Shown piece by piece: positions 1 to 7,615 of a stretch of 32,939 nt of DNA. Both the position numbers and the translations under genes were made by a program. This DNA comes from Chloroflexota bacterium (GTDB taxonomy: Bacteria; Chloroflexota; Limnocylindria; P2-11E). Positions within the stretch are counted from its first letter, which is position 1; every line of letters begins with the position of its first letter. The notes under the pieces were generated by a model that was not told where the DNA came from, searched no databases, and saw only the letters and a list, made by a program, of their open reading frames with translations. Where the stretch lies: assembly GCA_005889275.1 (NCBI GenBank), contig VBFI01000076.1, positions 1 to 32,939 on the forward strand. Reading direction: 5' to 3'.

Positions 1-1558
1 GGCCGTCGCGCATCCGCAGGCGCACGCGGTCGCCGCTCGCGAGGGCCGCGACCGACGCACGCACGTGCCCGTCCGCTCCCTCGATGATCGCGTAGCCGCG
101 ACCGAGCACCGCGAGCGGTGAGAGCGCCGCGAGCCGCCGCTGCGCGGACACGGCACGCGAGCGGCGCAGCGGAACCGCGCGGCCGATCGCGCGGTCGAGC
201 GCGCGACGGACCTCGTCCAGGCGCTGCCGTCCCACGGCGATGCGCACCGCGGGGGCGCGACGATCGAGGAGCCGGCGGGCCGTCTCCAGACGGCGGCGGC
301 GCTCGCTCACGCGCTCGCGCACCCGCGCGCCGATCCTGCGCCAGGCGCGGTCCGCACGGACCTGCGTGGCGCCGGCGTCCGGGACGCAGAGCTCCGCGGC
401 CGCGGAGGGCGTCGGCGCGCGGACGTCCGCGACGAGGTCCGCGAGCGTCGTGTCGGTCTCGTGCCCGACGCCGGAGCACACCGGCTTCGGGAATCGCGCG
501 AGAGCGCGGACGAGCGCCTCGTCGTTGAACGGCCAGAGCTCTTCCGCCGCACCGCCACCGCGCGCGAGGATGACCACGTCGAGATCCCGCAACTGCGCGA
601 GGCCATCGAGTGCCGCGATGACTGACTCGACCGCGCCGACGCCCTGGACCTGGGCCGGCGCGAGGACGAGCTCGACCCGCGCGTCGCGACGCGCGACGAC
701 GTTCTGGATGTCCCGCCATACCGCACCGATCGGGCTCGTGACGACACCGACCCGGCGCGGAGCCGGCGGCAGCGCGCGCTTGCGCTCGCGGGCGAAGAGC
801 CCCTCCTGGCTCAGCCGGCGCTTCAGCGCCTCGAGACGGAGATACGCGTCGCCCGCGCCGGCCGGACGCAGGTCGTCGACCCGGAGCTGGCAGCGCCCGT
901 CGCGGAGATACAGCTCGACGTACCCGTGCGCGAGGAGCTTCGTTCCGTCGCGCGGCGTGAGCGGCAGCTGCGCGAGGCCATCGAGTGCCGCGATGAGTGA
1001 CTCGACCGCGCCGACGCCCTGGACCTGGGCCGGCGCGAGGACGAGCTCGACCCGCGCGTCGCGACGCGCGACGACGTTCTGGATGTCCCGCCATACCGCA
1101 CCGATCGGGCTCGTGACGACACCGACCCGGCGCGGAGCCGGCGGCAGCGCGCGCTTGCGCTCGCGGGCGAAGAGCCCCTCCTGGCTCAGCCGGCGCTTCA
1201 GCGCCTCGAGACGGAGATACGCGTCGCCCGCGCCGGCCGGACGCAGGTCGTCGACCCGGAGCTGGCAGCGCCCGTCGCGGAGATACAGCTCGACGTACCC
1301 GTGCGCGAGGAGCTTCGTTCCGTCGCGCGGCGTGAGCGGCAGCTGCGCGGCCTGCGTCGCGAACAGCACGCACTGCAGCTGCCCGACGTTGTCTCGCAGG
1401 GTGAAGTACACGTGACCCGCGGGCGAGATCCGCGCCTGGTAGACCTCGCCTTCGACCCAGAGGTCCTTGAACGCGTCGTCGCTCTGGATGCGCTCGGCGA
1501 GCTGCATCGCGAGCTGGCCAACGCGGAAGACGCGGCTAGGCGCGCTCGAGATACTCAC
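1..1558 (-). CDS. xseA: Exodeoxyribonuclease VII large subunit, with internal in-frame duplication; 3' end cut by window edge
   Basis: Large subunit of exonuclease VII, the ssDNA-specific nuclease that works with XseB. The frame is open through 519 codons to the window edge. It reads an N-terminal OB-fold (RVFRVGQLAMQLAERI, then GHVYFTLRDN), the catalytic domain (RRVGVVTSPIGAVWRDI, VVILARGGGGAEELWPF, CSGVGHETDTTLADLVAD, RAPTPSAAAEL), a long Arg/Ala-rich helical region, and the C-terminal GRGYAII strand region. The GTG start at 1558 overlaps efp by 23 nt and keeps the whole OB-fold; ATG at 1507 would cut into it. Residues about 73-197 are repeated almost exactly as 198-322 by a 375-bp tandem duplication, so the protein is 125 residues longer than it should be. 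Without the extra copy the length to the window edge (about 394) fits the family. Whether the duplication is real is open; the family call is secure. Confidence 0.93.
   Translation of the reverse strand, partial: MSISSAPSRVFRVGQLAMQLAERIQSDDAFKDLWVEGEVYQARISPAGHVYFTLRDNVGQLQCVLFATQAAQLPLTPRDGTKLLAHGYVELYLRDGRCQLRVDDLRPAGAGDAYLRLEALKRRLSQEGLFARERKRALPPAPRRVGVVTSPIGAVWRDIQNVVARRDARVELVLAPAQVQGVGAVESLIAALDGLAQLPLTPRDGTKLLAHGYVELYLRDGRCQLRVDDLRPAGAGDAYLRLEALKRRLSQEGLFARERKRALPPAPRRVGVVTSPIGAVWRDIQNVVARRDARVELVLAPAQVQGVGAVESVIAALDGLAQLRDLDVVILARGGGAAEELWPFNDEALVRALARFPKPVCSGVGHETDTTLADLVADVRAPTPSAAAELCVPDAGATQVRADRAWRRIGARVRERVSERRRRLETARRLLDRRAPAVRIAVGRQRLDEVRRALDRAIGRAVPLRRSRAVSAQRRLAALSPLAVLGRGYAIIEGADGHVRASVAALASGDRVRLRMRDG
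593..967. repeat. Tandem direct repeat inside xseA, left copy
   Basis: 375-bp unit followed immediately by a second copy at 968-1342. Over the unit I find one difference: C at 622 against G at 997, which changes Val to Leu in XseA. Seven further bases (CTGCGCG) continue the match at 1343-1349, so the junction carries a 7-bp microhomology. The unit is 125 codons and keeps the frame. Confidence 0.95.
968..1342. repeat. Tandem direct repeat inside xseA, right copy
   Basis: Second copy of the 375-bp unit at 593-967. On the minus strand it encodes the end of the OB-fold domain and the start of the catalytic domain, from LPLTPRDG to ALDGLAQ. It is the copy translated first. Confidence 0.95.
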
Positions 1559-2093
1559 CGGTCCGCGTGTCGACCTTGATCTTGTCACCGCGCTCGACGA
1601 AGAGCGGCACGTTGACGCGGAGTCCCGTCTCCACGGTCGCGGGCTTCGTCGCGCCGGTCGCCGTGTCGCCTTTCAGGCCGAGGTCGGTGTCGGTCACGGT
1701 GAGCACGACCGACGCGGGAAGGTCGACCCCGATCGGCGACCCCTCGTACTCGCTCAGCACCGCGGTCATCCCGTCGGTGAGGTAGTTGACGGCGTCGCCG
1801 AGCAGCTCCTGGTCGAGCGCGATCTGGTCGTACGTCGCCGTGTCCATGAAGTGAAAGTGGGTCCCGTCCTTGTACATGTACTGGACGTTGCGGTGGTCGA
1901 GGCGCGCGCGCTGGAAGCGGTCGCCGGCCTGGAACGTCTTCTCGACGAGGTCGCCCTTCCGGACGTTCCGCAGCTTCATGCGCATCTGCGCGCTGCCACG
2001 GCCGAGCTTGATGTGCTGGAACTCGACGATCTGGTAGAGCACGCCATCGAGCTCGATGGTCATGCCCCGCTTGATCTCCCCGGTGCTGATCAC
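1536..2093 (-). CDS. efp: Translation elongation factor P (Arg32 type)
   Basis: EF-P binds between the P and E sites of the ribosome and relieves stalling at polyproline. The 185-residue length is standard. It has the N-terminal KOW-like domain (MISTGEIKRGMTIELDG), the middle OB domain (FMDTATYDQIAL) and the C-terminal OB domain ending VDTRTGEYLERA. The GTG start at 2093 overlaps the aroQ stop as GTGA. The loop tip that carries the modified residue reads HIKLGRGSAQ, which puts Arg at position 32. Escherichia coli has Lys34 and Bacillus Lys32 at the equivalent site. Arg32 is the residue rhamnosylated by EarP in some beta- and gammaproteobacteria; no EarP gene is in this window. The reading frame overlaps the xseA start by 23 nt. 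Confidence 0.96.
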   Translation of the reverse strand: MISTGEIKRGMTIELDGVLYQIVEFQHIKLGRGSAQMRMKLRNVRKGDLVEKTFQAGDRFQRARLDHRNVQYMYKDGTHFHFMDTATYDQIALDQELLGDAVNYLTDGMTAVLSEYEGSPIGVDLPASVVLTVTDTDLGLKGDTATGATKPATVETGLRVNVPLFVERGDKIKVDTRTGEYLERA

Positions 2094-2524
2094 GCTCTCT
2101 TCGTCTCCTCGATGAGCCAGCGTAGGGCCAGCTCGTACCCCGTGACGCCTTTTCCGATGACCCGGTGCGCCGTGACTGCGGTCAGGAAGCTCGTGCGGCG
2201 GAACTCCTCGCGCGCCGCGATGTCGCTGATGTGGACCTCCACGACCGGGAACGGGCAGTCGGCCACGGCGTCCCGCAGCACGATGGACGTGTGCGCGAGG
2301 CCGCCCGGATTGATGATCGCACCGGCCGCCTGGCGGTGCTGCTGCAGAAAGTCGATGAGCGCGCCCTCGTGGTTCGACTGGAACGCGACGAGATCCGCGC
2401 CGGCGTCGCGCGCGAGCTTCCGGCAGCTCTCCTCGACGGCGGCGAGCGTCGTCGTGCCGTAGATCTCGGGCTGGCGCGATCCGAGGAGGTTCAGGTTCGG
2501 CCCGTTCACGAAGAGGAACTTCAC
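2090..2524 (-). CDS. aroQ: 3-dehydroquinate dehydratase, type II
   Basis: Converts 3-dehydroquinate to 3-dehydroshikimate, step 3 of the shikimate pathway. At 144 residues it has the usual size of the dodecameric type II enzyme. Visible signatures are the N-terminal FVNGPNLNLLGSRQPEIYG, whose Tyr is the catalytic base position, then FQSNHEGALID, INPGGLAHTS, and VEVHISDIAAREEFR with the catalytic His. The GTG start at 2524 overlaps the stop of the upstream aroK-aroB fusion as GTGA, and its own stop overlaps the efp start as GTGA. It sits directly after the fusion that supplies its substrate. Confidence 0.96.
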   Translation of the reverse strand: MKFLFVNGPNLNLLGSRQPEIYGTTTLAAVEESCRKLARDAGADLVAFQSNHEGALIDFLQQHRQAAGAIINPGGLAHTSIVLRDAVADCPFPVVEVHISDIAAREEFRRTSFLTAVTAHRVIGKGVTGYELALRWLIEETKRA

Positions 2525-4107
2525 GCGGCGCGCTCCACCGCGCGCGCGGCCGCGCGCAGCGCCGACTCGGAGACATCGGTGACCTCGCTGAAGCGACCGA
2601 TCCTGCGCGGGAGGATCCAGCGCGTCTTCCCCGCCCGGGCTTTCTTGTCGCGCAGGACGTACGTCCACACGGCCCGAGGCAGCCGCGCGCGCGTCGGGAG
2701 CGCCGCTCGTGCGAGGACCGACTCGAGCTGCGGCCGGAGCGCGGGCGACGCGAGGGCAAGCCGCTCGGCCAGCGCCGTCGCGTACACCATGCCCACCGCG
2801 ACCGCCTCGCCGTGCGTCACGCGATAACCCGACGCGACCTCGTACGCGTGACCCATGGTGTGCCCGAAGTTGAGGAGCTCGCGGAGGCCCGCCTCGCGCG
2901 GGTCGCGGCTGACGATCGACCCCTTCACCTCGGCGGCGATGGTCACCGCGGCGAGCAGCGCGCCGAGGTCGCCCGACCGCATGCCCGCGAGGCCGCGGCC
3001 GAGCTGCGCGACCGCTTCGCGGTCGGCGAGGAAGGCGCACTTCGTGACCTCGGCGAGGCCCGATGAGATCTGCCGCTCGGGAAGCGTCGCGAGGACCGAG
3101 AGGTCCGCGAAGACCGCGTCGGGCGAATGGAACGCTCCCACGAGATTCTTGCCGGCCGCGATGTCGATGGCGGTCTTCCCGCCGATCGCGGCGTCGGCCA
3201 TCCCGAGGAGTGTCGTGGGGATCTGCGCCACGCGGACGCCCCGCAGGTAGGTCGCCGCGACGAACCCGCTGACGTCACCGACGCTGCCGCCGCCGAGCGC
3301 CAGCACCCCGCCGTCCCGGCCGACCGCGCCGGCGGCGAGGCCATCCCACAGCTTCGCCGCCACCGAGAGCCGCTTCGCCCCCTCGCCCGAGGGGACACGC
3401 AGCGAGAACGCCTCGAATCCGGCGGCCTCGAGCGACGCGAGCAGCGGGCCCGCGTAGCGCGTCGCCGCTCGCGCGTCGCTCACGAGGGCGATCCGGCCAC
3501 GCCAGCCGAGATCGGCCAGGTGCGACCCGACGTGCTCGAGCAAGCCCGCGCGGATCAGCACGCGGCAGGGACGATCGCCCGTGATGTCGATCCGCACGCC
3601 CCGCGCCGACACCAGCCACGCCGCGATCGCGCGCGCGACCTGCTCGACGGTCGCGTCGTCGACGTCGAAGGTGACGTCGACGTCCGCATAGGCCGCCCGC
3701 CGCTCGGCCAGCACCGAGCGCGCGCGGTCACGCGGCGCCACGTGCTGGTCGGGACGCTTGGTCATCGTCGCGGTGATGCCCGCGGTCACGCGGTCGAGCG
3801 ATCCGCGGAGGCCGACGACGAGCCCGAGCTGTCGCATGCGCGTCCGGTTCGCGTCGCGGACGGGTGTCCCGCCACCGGTGTCGACGACGACCCATGCCGG
3901 CGTCGGCTGCAGCCGCATGAGCGCGCTCGACTCGAGCTCGCGGAAGCGGTCCATCCCATCCTGCTCGATGACGTCCTTGCAGGACTTTCGCGCGCGGCGC
4001 TCGATCTCGCGGTCCAGCTCCACAACGGCGGCGCCGAAGTGGCGCGCCAGCGCGGGCGCGACCGAAGACTTCCCGATGCCGGGCGGGCCGACGAGGAAGA
4101 GGTGCAT
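2521..4107 (-). CDS. aroKB: Bifunctional shikimate kinase / 3-dehydroquinate synthase fusion
   Basis: One 528-residue frame joins two shikimate-pathway enzymes. Residues 1 to about 165 are shikimate kinase: P-loop GPPGIGKSS (8-16), substrate-binding Asp in ELDREIE (about 32), Arg in RFRELE (about 54), GGG loop at 78-80, lid Arg in TKRPD, and the C-terminal RRAAYADV arginine. From about 170 to the end is 3-dehydroquinate synthase: PSGEGAKRL, GGGSVGDVSGFVA, QIPTTLLGMADAAIGGKTA, GKNLVGAFHSP, EVTKCAFL, LNFGHTMGHAYE with the zinc-binding His, and HGEAVAVGM. There is almost no linker. ATG 4107 overlaps the aroC stop by one base (TAATG). Such AroKB fusions are known in some bacteria. The kinase acts after the synthase in the pathway, so the fused steps are not consecutive. 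Confidence 0.94.
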   Translation of the reverse strand: MHLFLVGPPGIGKSSVAPALARHFGAAVVELDREIERRARKSCKDVIEQDGMDRFRELESSALMRLQPTPAWVVVDTGGGTPVRDANRTRMRQLGLVVGLRGSLDRVTAGITATMTKRPDQHVAPRDRARSVLAERRAAYADVDVTFDVDDATVEQVARAIAAWLVSARGVRIDITGDRPCRVLIRAGLLEHVGSHLADLGWRGRIALVSDARAATRYAGPLLASLEAAGFEAFSLRVPSGEGAKRLSVAAKLWDGLAAGAVGRDGGVLALGGGSVGDVSGFVAATYLRGVRVAQIPTTLLGMADAAIGGKTAIDIAAGKNLVGAFHSPDAVFADLSVLATLPERQISSGLAEVTKCAFLADREAVAQLGRGLAGMRSGDLGALLAAVTIAAEVKGSIVSRDPREAGLRELLNFGHTMGHAYEVASGYRVTHGEAVAVGMVYATALAERLALASPALRPQLESVLARAALPTRARLPRAVWTYVLRDKKARAGKTRWILPRRIGRFSEVTDVSESALRAAARAVERAA

Positions 4108-5255
4108 TACCGCCGCAGGTCGATGGGGCGGAGTCGCTCGCGGTAGCGGGCCAGGGCCCCGCACAGGTCGGCCACGTTGTCGTTCCCGAACTTCTCGCAC
4201 AACGCGTCCGCGAGGACGAGGGCGATCATCGCCTCGGCGACGACGCCCGCGGCCGGGACCACGCAGACGTCGCTCCGCTCGACGTGCGCCGGCGCCGGTG
4301 CGCCGGTGCGGAGGTCCGCCGAAGGGAGCGGCTTCATCAGGGTCGAGATCGGCTTGAACGCCACCTCGAGGAGGATGTCCTCGCCGTTCGTCACGCCACC
4401 CTCGAGGCCGCCCGCGCGGTTTCGCGTCCGCGCGAACGCGCCAGAGCGCACCTCGATCGGATCGTGCACGGCGCTCCCACGCTCGCGCGCGGCGGCGAAC
4501 GCGTCCGCGAACTGCACGCCCTTCGCGCTCTGGATCGACATGAGCGCCTGGGCGATGCGTCCGTCGAGCCGGCGGTCCCACTCGGCGAACGAGCCGAGAC
4601 CGGGGACGACGCCGCTGACGCGGAGCGCGACGACCCCGCCGAGCGTGTCTCCGGCGTCGCGTGCGGCCGCGATCGCCTCGACCATCGCACGGCTTCGGTC
4701 GGGATCGGCGGAGCGGACCTCGCTCGCTTCGACCGCGTCGTGGTCGAACGTGGGGACGCCGGTCACGTCACCGATCGACTTCGTCTCGCTCGCGACGCTC
4801 GTCCCGACCACGCCGAGGAGCGCCTTGGCGACGGCGCCCGCGGCGACGCGCGCGGCCGTCTCGCGCGCGCTCGCGCGCTCGATGACGTCGCGGACGTCCT
4901 CGTGCCCGAACTTCAGCGCACCGGCGAGATCCGCGTGGCCCGGCCGCAGCCGCGTCACCGCGTCGGGCGGCTCCGCGACCGGCGCGGCGCTCATCACGCG
5001 CTCCCAGTTCACCGCGTCCTTGTTCGCGATCTCGAGGGCGACAGGGGCGCCCGTGGTGCGCCCCTGACGGACGCCGCCGGTGATCCGCACCGCGTCGCGC
5101 TCGATGCGCTGTCGGGCGCCGCGCCCGTACCCGAGCTGCCGGCGTCGCAGGTCGACGTCGATCTCCGACGCCGAGATCTCGAGACCGGCGGGAACGCCGT
5201 CCAGCACGGCGAGCACGAGCGGTCCGTGCGATTCGCCGGCGGTGAGGAGCCTCAT
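4107..5255 (-). CDS. aroC: Chorismate synthase
   Basis: Makes chorismate from 5-enolpyruvylshikimate 3-phosphate using reduced FMN. 382 residues, typical length. Family signatures in order: MRLLTAGESHGP at the N terminus, QLGYGRGARQRIE, RPGHADLAGALKF, RASARETAARVAAGAVAK, and RNRAGGLEGGVTNGEDI followed by KPISTLMKPL. A longer upstream frame exists, but ATG 5255 begins exactly at the conserved N terminus and overlaps the aroE stop as ATGA, so this start is chosen. The gene for EPSP synthase (aroA), which provides its substrate, is not in the window. Confidence 0.97.
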   Translation of the reverse strand: MRLLTAGESHGPLVLAVLDGVPAGLEISASEIDVDLRRRQLGYGRGARQRIERDAVRITGGVRQGRTTGAPVALEIANKDAVNWERVMSAAPVAEPPDAVTRLRPGHADLAGALKFGHEDVRDVIERASARETAARVAAGAVAKALLGVVGTSVASETKSIGDVTGVPTFDHDAVEASEVRSADPDRSRAMVEAIAAARDAGDTLGGVVALRVSGVVPGLGSFAEWDRRLDGRIAQALMSIQSAKGVQFADAFAAARERGSAVHDPIEVRSGAFARTRNRAGGLEGGVTNGEDILLEVAFKPISTLMKPLPSADLRTGAPAPAHVERSDVCVVPAAGVVAEAMIALVLADALCEKFGNDNVADLCGALARYRERLRPIDLRR

Positions 5256-6052
5256 ACCGGGCGCGGCAGCGCGGCGCGCATGACGGCGACCGGCGGCTCG
5301 AGCCCGGTCCACAGCTGGAACGAGCGGGCCGCCTGATGAAGCAACATGCTGAGGCCGTCCACCACCGTCACATTCTCGGTGGCCTTGGCGCGCTTGACGA
5401 GCGGCGTCGGGACAGCGGCCGGGACGAGATCGACGATCGCCCGGGGCAGCGTGCGGCCGCGCAGCGGGTCCTCGTTCTGCAGTCCGAGCGGCGTCGCGTT
5501 CACCACGGTGTCGGCCTCGTCGAGGTCGTGCTGGCTCGGCCAGGCGATGGCGCGCGCGCGGCGCCGGTCGACCTCCACCGAGCGGGCCAGGCGGTCCGCG
5601 CGCTCGCGCGTACGGTTCGCGACCGAGACGTCGGCGCCCGCGCGAAGCAGCTCCACCACGCAGGCCCGCGCCGCGCCGCCCGCGCCGAGGACGATGACGC
5701 GTCGCGGCTCGAGACCCGCCTCGGCGAGCGCGGTCCGGAAGCCATGGCCGTCGGTGTTGTCCGCGTGGAGGAGACCGCCATGCCGGGTGATGGTGTTCAC
5801 GGCGCCGATGCGCCGCGCCTCGTCGCTCACCCGCGCCACCAGCCGGAGCACCGCCTCCTTGTGCGGGATGGTCACGTTCGCGCCGAGGACGTCCTCCTGA
5901 CGCATCCGCTCGAGCGTCGCGGCGAGCTGCTCGGCTTTCACCTCACGCGCCTCGTACCGGTGCGGGAGCCCGAGCGCCGCGAACGCGGCGTTGTGCATCG
6001 CCGGGGAGAGCGAGTGCGCGACCGGGTCGCCGATGAGCCAGACCTGGCTCAT
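5252..6052 (-). CDS. aroE: Shikimate dehydrogenase (NADP-type)
   Basis: Reduces 3-dehydroshikimate to shikimate. 266 residues. Catalytic Lys65 is in ANVTIPHKEA and Asp101 in ADNTDGHGF, the numbering usual for the family. The N-terminal substrate loop is GDPVAHSLSPAMHN. The nucleotide-binding domain has GAGGAARA and NRTRER, whose arginines fit NADPH preference, then NATPLGL. The C-terminal DGLSMLLHQAARSFQLWTG is also typical. A GGAGG directly abuts the ATG, which is too close for a good Shine-Dalgarno spacing. The gene lies 34 nt after mltG and overlaps aroC. Confidence 0.96.
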   Translation of the reverse strand: MSQVWLIGDPVAHSLSPAMHNAAFAALGLPHRYEAREVKAEQLAATLERMRQEDVLGANVTIPHKEAVLRLVARVSDEARRIGAVNTITRHGGLLHADNTDGHGFRTALAEAGLEPRRVIVLGAGGAARACVVELLRAGADVSVANRTRERADRLARSVEVDRRRARAIAWPSQHDLDEADTVVNATPLGLQNEDPLRGRTLPRAIVDLVPAAVPTPLVKRAKATENVTVVDGLSMLLHQAARSFQLWTGLEPPVAVMRAALPRPV

Positions 6053-6086
6053 CCTCCGGCACGTCTTTCCATGGCAGCGCGGCTCC

Positions 6087-7232
6087 TCACTTGTTCCCGT
6101 ACTTCACACGGTTCGCTTCGTGCTCTTCGAGCGTTGCCGCGAAGGCGTGGTCGCCGGTGCCGTCGTTCTTCGCGACGAAGTAGAGGTACGGCACTTCGGC
6201 CGGCTTCGCCGCGCCCTCGAGCGCCGCCGCTCCCGGGCTGCAGATCGGCGTCGGCGGGAGGCCCGCCACCACGTATGTGTTGTAGGGCGAGTCGAGCTTC
6301 AGATCGTCGAGCGTGAGCTCGCGCCATTCGCCGAGCGCGTACTGGATCGTCGGGTCCGCGTCGAGCTTCATCCCGATGCGCAGCCGGTTCGCGTACACAC
6401 CGGCGATCGTCGGGCTCTCCTTGCGATCGCGCGCCTCGCGCTCGACGATCGAGGCGAGCTTCACGATGTCGTAGACGTTCGTCCTCCGATCGGCTGCCGC
6501 CTGGCGCAGGGTCTGCCCGACCCGCAGCTCGAACTGATCGAGGAGCGCGTCGACGATCTGATCCGCGCTCGCGTCGGGTTTGAAGAAGTACGTGTCCGGA
6601 AAGAGGTAGCCGACGAGGGGCGCCTCAGGCGGAAGCCCGCTCAACACCGTGTTCCGCCGGGTGCCGACGACGGCCGCCTTCAGGAACTCGTCCTTCGCGA
6701 TCTTCGGGAAGGCCTTGCTCACGGCGGTCGCGACCTCGTCGAGCCGCCATCCCTCGATGATCCGGAGCACGGCCTGCTCGCTCGGGGCCTTCTCGAACAC
6801 GCGCGCGAGCTCGCGCGGCGTCAGGCCCGCCGAGATCGTGTAGGTGCCCGATTGGAGCGCGCTCTCGCGGCCGGTGTCGTAGAGGACGAGCTCGAACGCG
6901 AGCGCGTCCTGGATGAAGCCGTCGGCCTGCAGGCGCCGCGCGATGCTGCCCGCGGTCTCGCCCCTGGAGATCACGAAGCTCCGCGACTCCGCGCGCGGGT
7001 CCTTCGCGAGATCGGGCTCGGCGCCGACACGGTCGGCGACGAGCGTGCGGATGAAGCTCTGTTTGAGGAGCGTGTCGTGCTCGGCCACCTGCCCGACGAT
7101 CACGTCCTCGGCGAGGGGTCTTCCAACGACGGCGATGCCGATCACCAGGACGACCACCACGAGGATGAACGCGAGCGGACCCGCCGCCGATCGACGCTCG
7201 GGCCGTGGGCGGGCTCGGTCCCGTCCCCGCAT
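6087..7232 (-). CDS. mltG: Endolytic murein transglycosylase MltG (YceG-like)
   Basis: Inner-membrane lytic transglycosylase thought to cut nascent glycan strands and release them from synthesis. 381 residues: a short basic cytoplasmic tail, one membrane helix at about 19-38, a LysM-like segment (VISRGETAGSIARRLQADG, about 87-105), then the catalytic domain with GYLFPDTYFF (209-218), LASIVEREA (259-267, including the conserved catalytic Glu) and the C-terminal DSPYNTYVVAGLPPTPICSPG. The ATG start at 7232 overlaps the ruvX stop by one base (TGATG). The ruvX-mltG-aroE order is common in several bacterial groups. Confidence 0.95.
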   Translation of the reverse strand: MRGRDRARPRPERRSAAGPLAFILVVVVLVIGIAVVGRPLAEDVIVGQVAEHDTLLKQSFIRTLVADRVGAEPDLAKDPRAESRSFVISRGETAGSIARRLQADGFIQDALAFELVLYDTGRESALQSGTYTISAGLTPRELARVFEKAPSEQAVLRIIEGWRLDEVATAVSKAFPKIAKDEFLKAAVVGTRRNTVLSGLPPEAPLVGYLFPDTYFFKPDASADQIVDALLDQFELRVGQTLRQAAADRRTNVYDIVKLASIVEREARDRKESPTIAGVYANRLRIGMKLDADPTIQYALGEWRELTLDDLKLDSPYNTYVVAGLPPTPICSPGAAALEGAAKPAEVPYLYFVAKNDGTGDHAFAATLEEHEANRVKYGNK

Positions 7233-7612
7233 CAGCGGGCGCGCTGCGCCAGAAAGTCCTCGAGGAGGATCGTCGCCGCCCCCGCGTCCAGGTCGCGTGC
7301 GCCGCGGAGCTCGGCCTCACTCGAGGTGTGGCGCTCGTCGTAGAGCTCGATCGGCAGGCCCAGCTCGGCGCAGGCGTCCGCAAAACGGCGAACGCGCCGA
7401 GCCTGGTGGCCCTCCTCGCCCCGGAGCGTCAGCGGGAGTCCGATGACCAACGCTCCAACGGCCTCATCCTGGCCCGCCGCTCCGACCGCGGCGACGTCCG
7501 CCGCGAGGCTCCGGCGCGAGATCGTGCGGAGCGGGCGGACCAGCCCGTGCGCATCATCGCCGACCGCCAGTCCGATCCGGCGATCGCCGACATCGAGCGC
7601 AAGATACCGCAC
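7232..7612 (-). CDS. ruvX: Holliday junction resolvase-like / pre-16S rRNA nuclease YqgF
   Basis: 126-residue RNase H-fold nuclease implicated in 16S rRNA 5'-end maturation and possibly Holliday junction cutting. The N-terminal LALDVGDRRIGLAVGD holds the first catalytic Asp (residue 7). Next come VIGLPLTLRGEEG and DERHTSSEAE with further acidic metal ligands. The C-terminal DAGAATILLEDFL is typical. The start is GTG 7612, three nt after the preceding stop. The gene is coupled to mltG by a TGATG overlap. Confidence 0.94.
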   Translation of the reverse strand: MRYLALDVGDRRIGLAVGDDAHGLVRPLRTISRRSLAADVAAVGAAGQDEAVGALVIGLPLTLRGEEGHQARRVRRFADACAELGLPIELYDERHTSSEAELRGARDLDAGAATILLEDFLAQRAR

Positions 7613-7615
7613 CGT

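Noticed and set aside
240-1415. A 391-codon plus-strand ORF with internal protein repeats
   Set aside because: It is a GC-rich antisense shadow of xseA. Its repeats only mirror the DNA duplication. Composition is Arg/Ser/Ala-rich without recognisable domains.
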